Source of the DNA: Bacillota bacterium
GTDB lineage: Bacteria; Bacillota; Clostridia; Christensenellales; Aristaeellaceae
DNA length: 64,000 bases
Reading direction: 5' to 3'
Assembly: GCA_023411175.1 (NCBI GenBank)
Contig: JAEYPB010000064.1
Coordinates: forward strand, 1 to 64,000
The position numbers were made by a program, and so were the translations under genes. Shown here one piece after another: positions 63,362 to 64,000 of the stretch; position 1 is the stretch's first letter; each line of letters starts with the position of its first letter. The notes under the pieces were generated by a model. That model ran no database searches. It saw only the letters and a program-made list of their open reading frames with translations, and was not told the origin of the DNA.

Positions 63362-64000
63362 TTGGAATCCGCTTCAAGAAAGCGAGTAAGGTATATTATT
63401 TTGATCCCGGCGAGGTGTGGCCCAAGCCCGGCGAATACGTGGTGGTGGAAACCTCCCGGGGCGTGGAAATGGGCGAGGTTGTGACCGGCGCCCGCGAGGT
63501 GGACGACGGCCAGATCGTCGCGCCGCTGAAAAAAGTGCTGCGAATGGCGCTGGAAGAAGACATCCGCCGCACCGAAGCCAATGCGCTGAAAGAAAAGGAG
63601 GCGCTGCGCGTCTGCCAGGAGCGCATCGCCCATTACAAGCTGGAGATGAAGCTGGTCGACGTTGAGTATACGTTCGAAGGCAATAAGATCATCTTTTATT
63701 TCACCGCCAATGGGCGGGTGGACTTCCGGGAACTGGTAAAGGACCTGGCGGGCGTTTTCAAGATGCGCATTGAGCTCAGGCAGATTGGCGTCCGGGACGA
63801 GGCCAAGATGCTGGGCGGGCTCGGCTCCTGCGGGCGGCCAATCTGCTGCGGCACCTTCCTGGGAGATTTCCAGCCGGTCTCCATCAAGATGGCCAAGGAG
63901 CAGAACCTTTCGCTGAATCCCACGAAGATCTCCGGCCAGTGTGGCAGGCTCATGTGCTGCCTGAAGTACGAGCAGGACTACTACGAGTCCACCTTGAAGA
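63349..64000 (+). CDS. ricT: PSP1/YaaT family regulatory Fe-S complex subunit RicT (partial, cut by window end)
   Basis: 217 codons are visible and the gene runs off the window. It begins MATVIGIRFKKASKVYYF and contains the PSP1 core (LRMALEEDIRRTE, VDFRELVKDLAGVFKMRIELRQIGVRDEAK-type region). Cysteine motifs GSCGRPICCGTF and GQCGRLMCCLKYE are the expected Fe-S ligands of the RicA-RicF-RicT (Y-) complex, which affects RNase Y, competence and sporulation. Order darA-holB-ricT is conserved. Confidence 0.93.
   Translation, partial: MATVIGIRFKKASKVYYFDPGEVWPKPGEYVVVETSRGVEMGEVVTGAREVDDGQIVAPLKKVLRMALEEDIRRTEANALKEKEALRVCQERIAHYKLEMKLVDVEYTFEGNKIIFYFTANGRVDFRELVKDLAGVFKMRIELRQIGVRDEAKMLGGLGSCGRPICCGTFLGDFQPVSIKMAKEQNLSLNPTKISGQCGRLMCCLKYEQDYYESTLK

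Overview
The window is one contiguous, GC-rich, gene-dense stretch of a bacterial chromosome. Several genes point to a spore-forming member of the Bacillota, class Clostridia: spoIVA, two CotF-like coat proteins, a Phe T-box leader, the cyclic-di-AMP receptor darA, the ireB-ruvX-DUF1292 trio, a sepF/divIVA division cluster, clpX followed by lonB, a CD1247-type protein and a selenium-cofactor locus. Genus and species cannot be named from the sequence alone. No tRNA, rRNA, CRISPR array, prophage or insertion sequence was recognised. Most of the window is core genome. The accessory-looking parts are the rifamycin-resistance gene arr with its methyltransferase partner, the selenium cluster, and two copies of an intergenic repeat.

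Layout, left half. 0-4.3 kb: rarA, an unrecognised membrane protein with a zinc ribbon, a YprB-like nuclease and a TPR protein. 4.4-8.0 kb: glycolytic operon pgk-tpiA-gpmI on the minus strand from a good promoter. 8.1-11.4 kb: ecfA1-ecfA2-ecfT, the shared energising module of ECF vitamin transporters, with truA. 11.5-13.2 kb: a NifU-like scaffold paired with the GGGtGRT protein. 13.4-15.6 kb: an Xaa-Pro peptidase, efp and a CD1247-type protein. 15.7-22.0 kb: selenium-dependent molybdenum hydroxylase maturation genes, namely xdhC facing a tightly coupled yedE-tusA-DUF3343-yqeC-yqeB-selD operon, with a divergent cysteine desulfurase. 22.0-23.2 kb: leader ORF, methyltransferase and arr. 23.3-28.3 kb: helD and two flavoproteins in a minus-strand operon. 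28.4-32.7 kb: nadE, a small repetitive lipoprotein, galE and a secreted metallo-beta-lactamase-fold protein.

Layout, right half. 32.8-34.6 kb: a small membrane protein, repeat copy A and a homocysteine methyltransferase. 34.8-39.8 kb: protein quality control (tig, clpP, clpX, lonB). 39.9-44.7 kb: repeat copy B, an orphan amino-acid kinase, DUF1540, recX, two coat proteins, nicotinate phosphoribosyltransferase and lgt. 44.9-50.9 kb: division and envelope cluster (HlyD-like, yggS, sepF, yggT, ylmH, divIVA, lspA, rluD). 51.0-53.7 kb: PRC-barrel protein, small YtxH-like protein, AI-2E-type permease, ireB, ruvX, DUF1292. 53.7-57.4 kb: T-box leader with pheS-pheT. 57.5-60.2 kb: a branching enzyme resembling the eukaryotic type, divergent from a FolT-like ECF S component that would use the distant ecfA1A2T module. 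60.4-64 kb: spoIVA, darA, holB and ricT, the last cut off by the window end.

Many genes overlap by four bases or fewer, and most sigma-A-type promoters found have a 17-18 base spacer, often with an extended -10. These promoters were used to choose several start codons. The most unusual signals are the 83-bp dispersed structured repeat in two convergent intergenic regions, a strong hairpin that buries the lonB ribosome-binding site and start codon, a perfect operator-like palindrome in the yedE/desulfurase divergent promoter, and the uncharacterised NifU-like/GGGtGRT pair.
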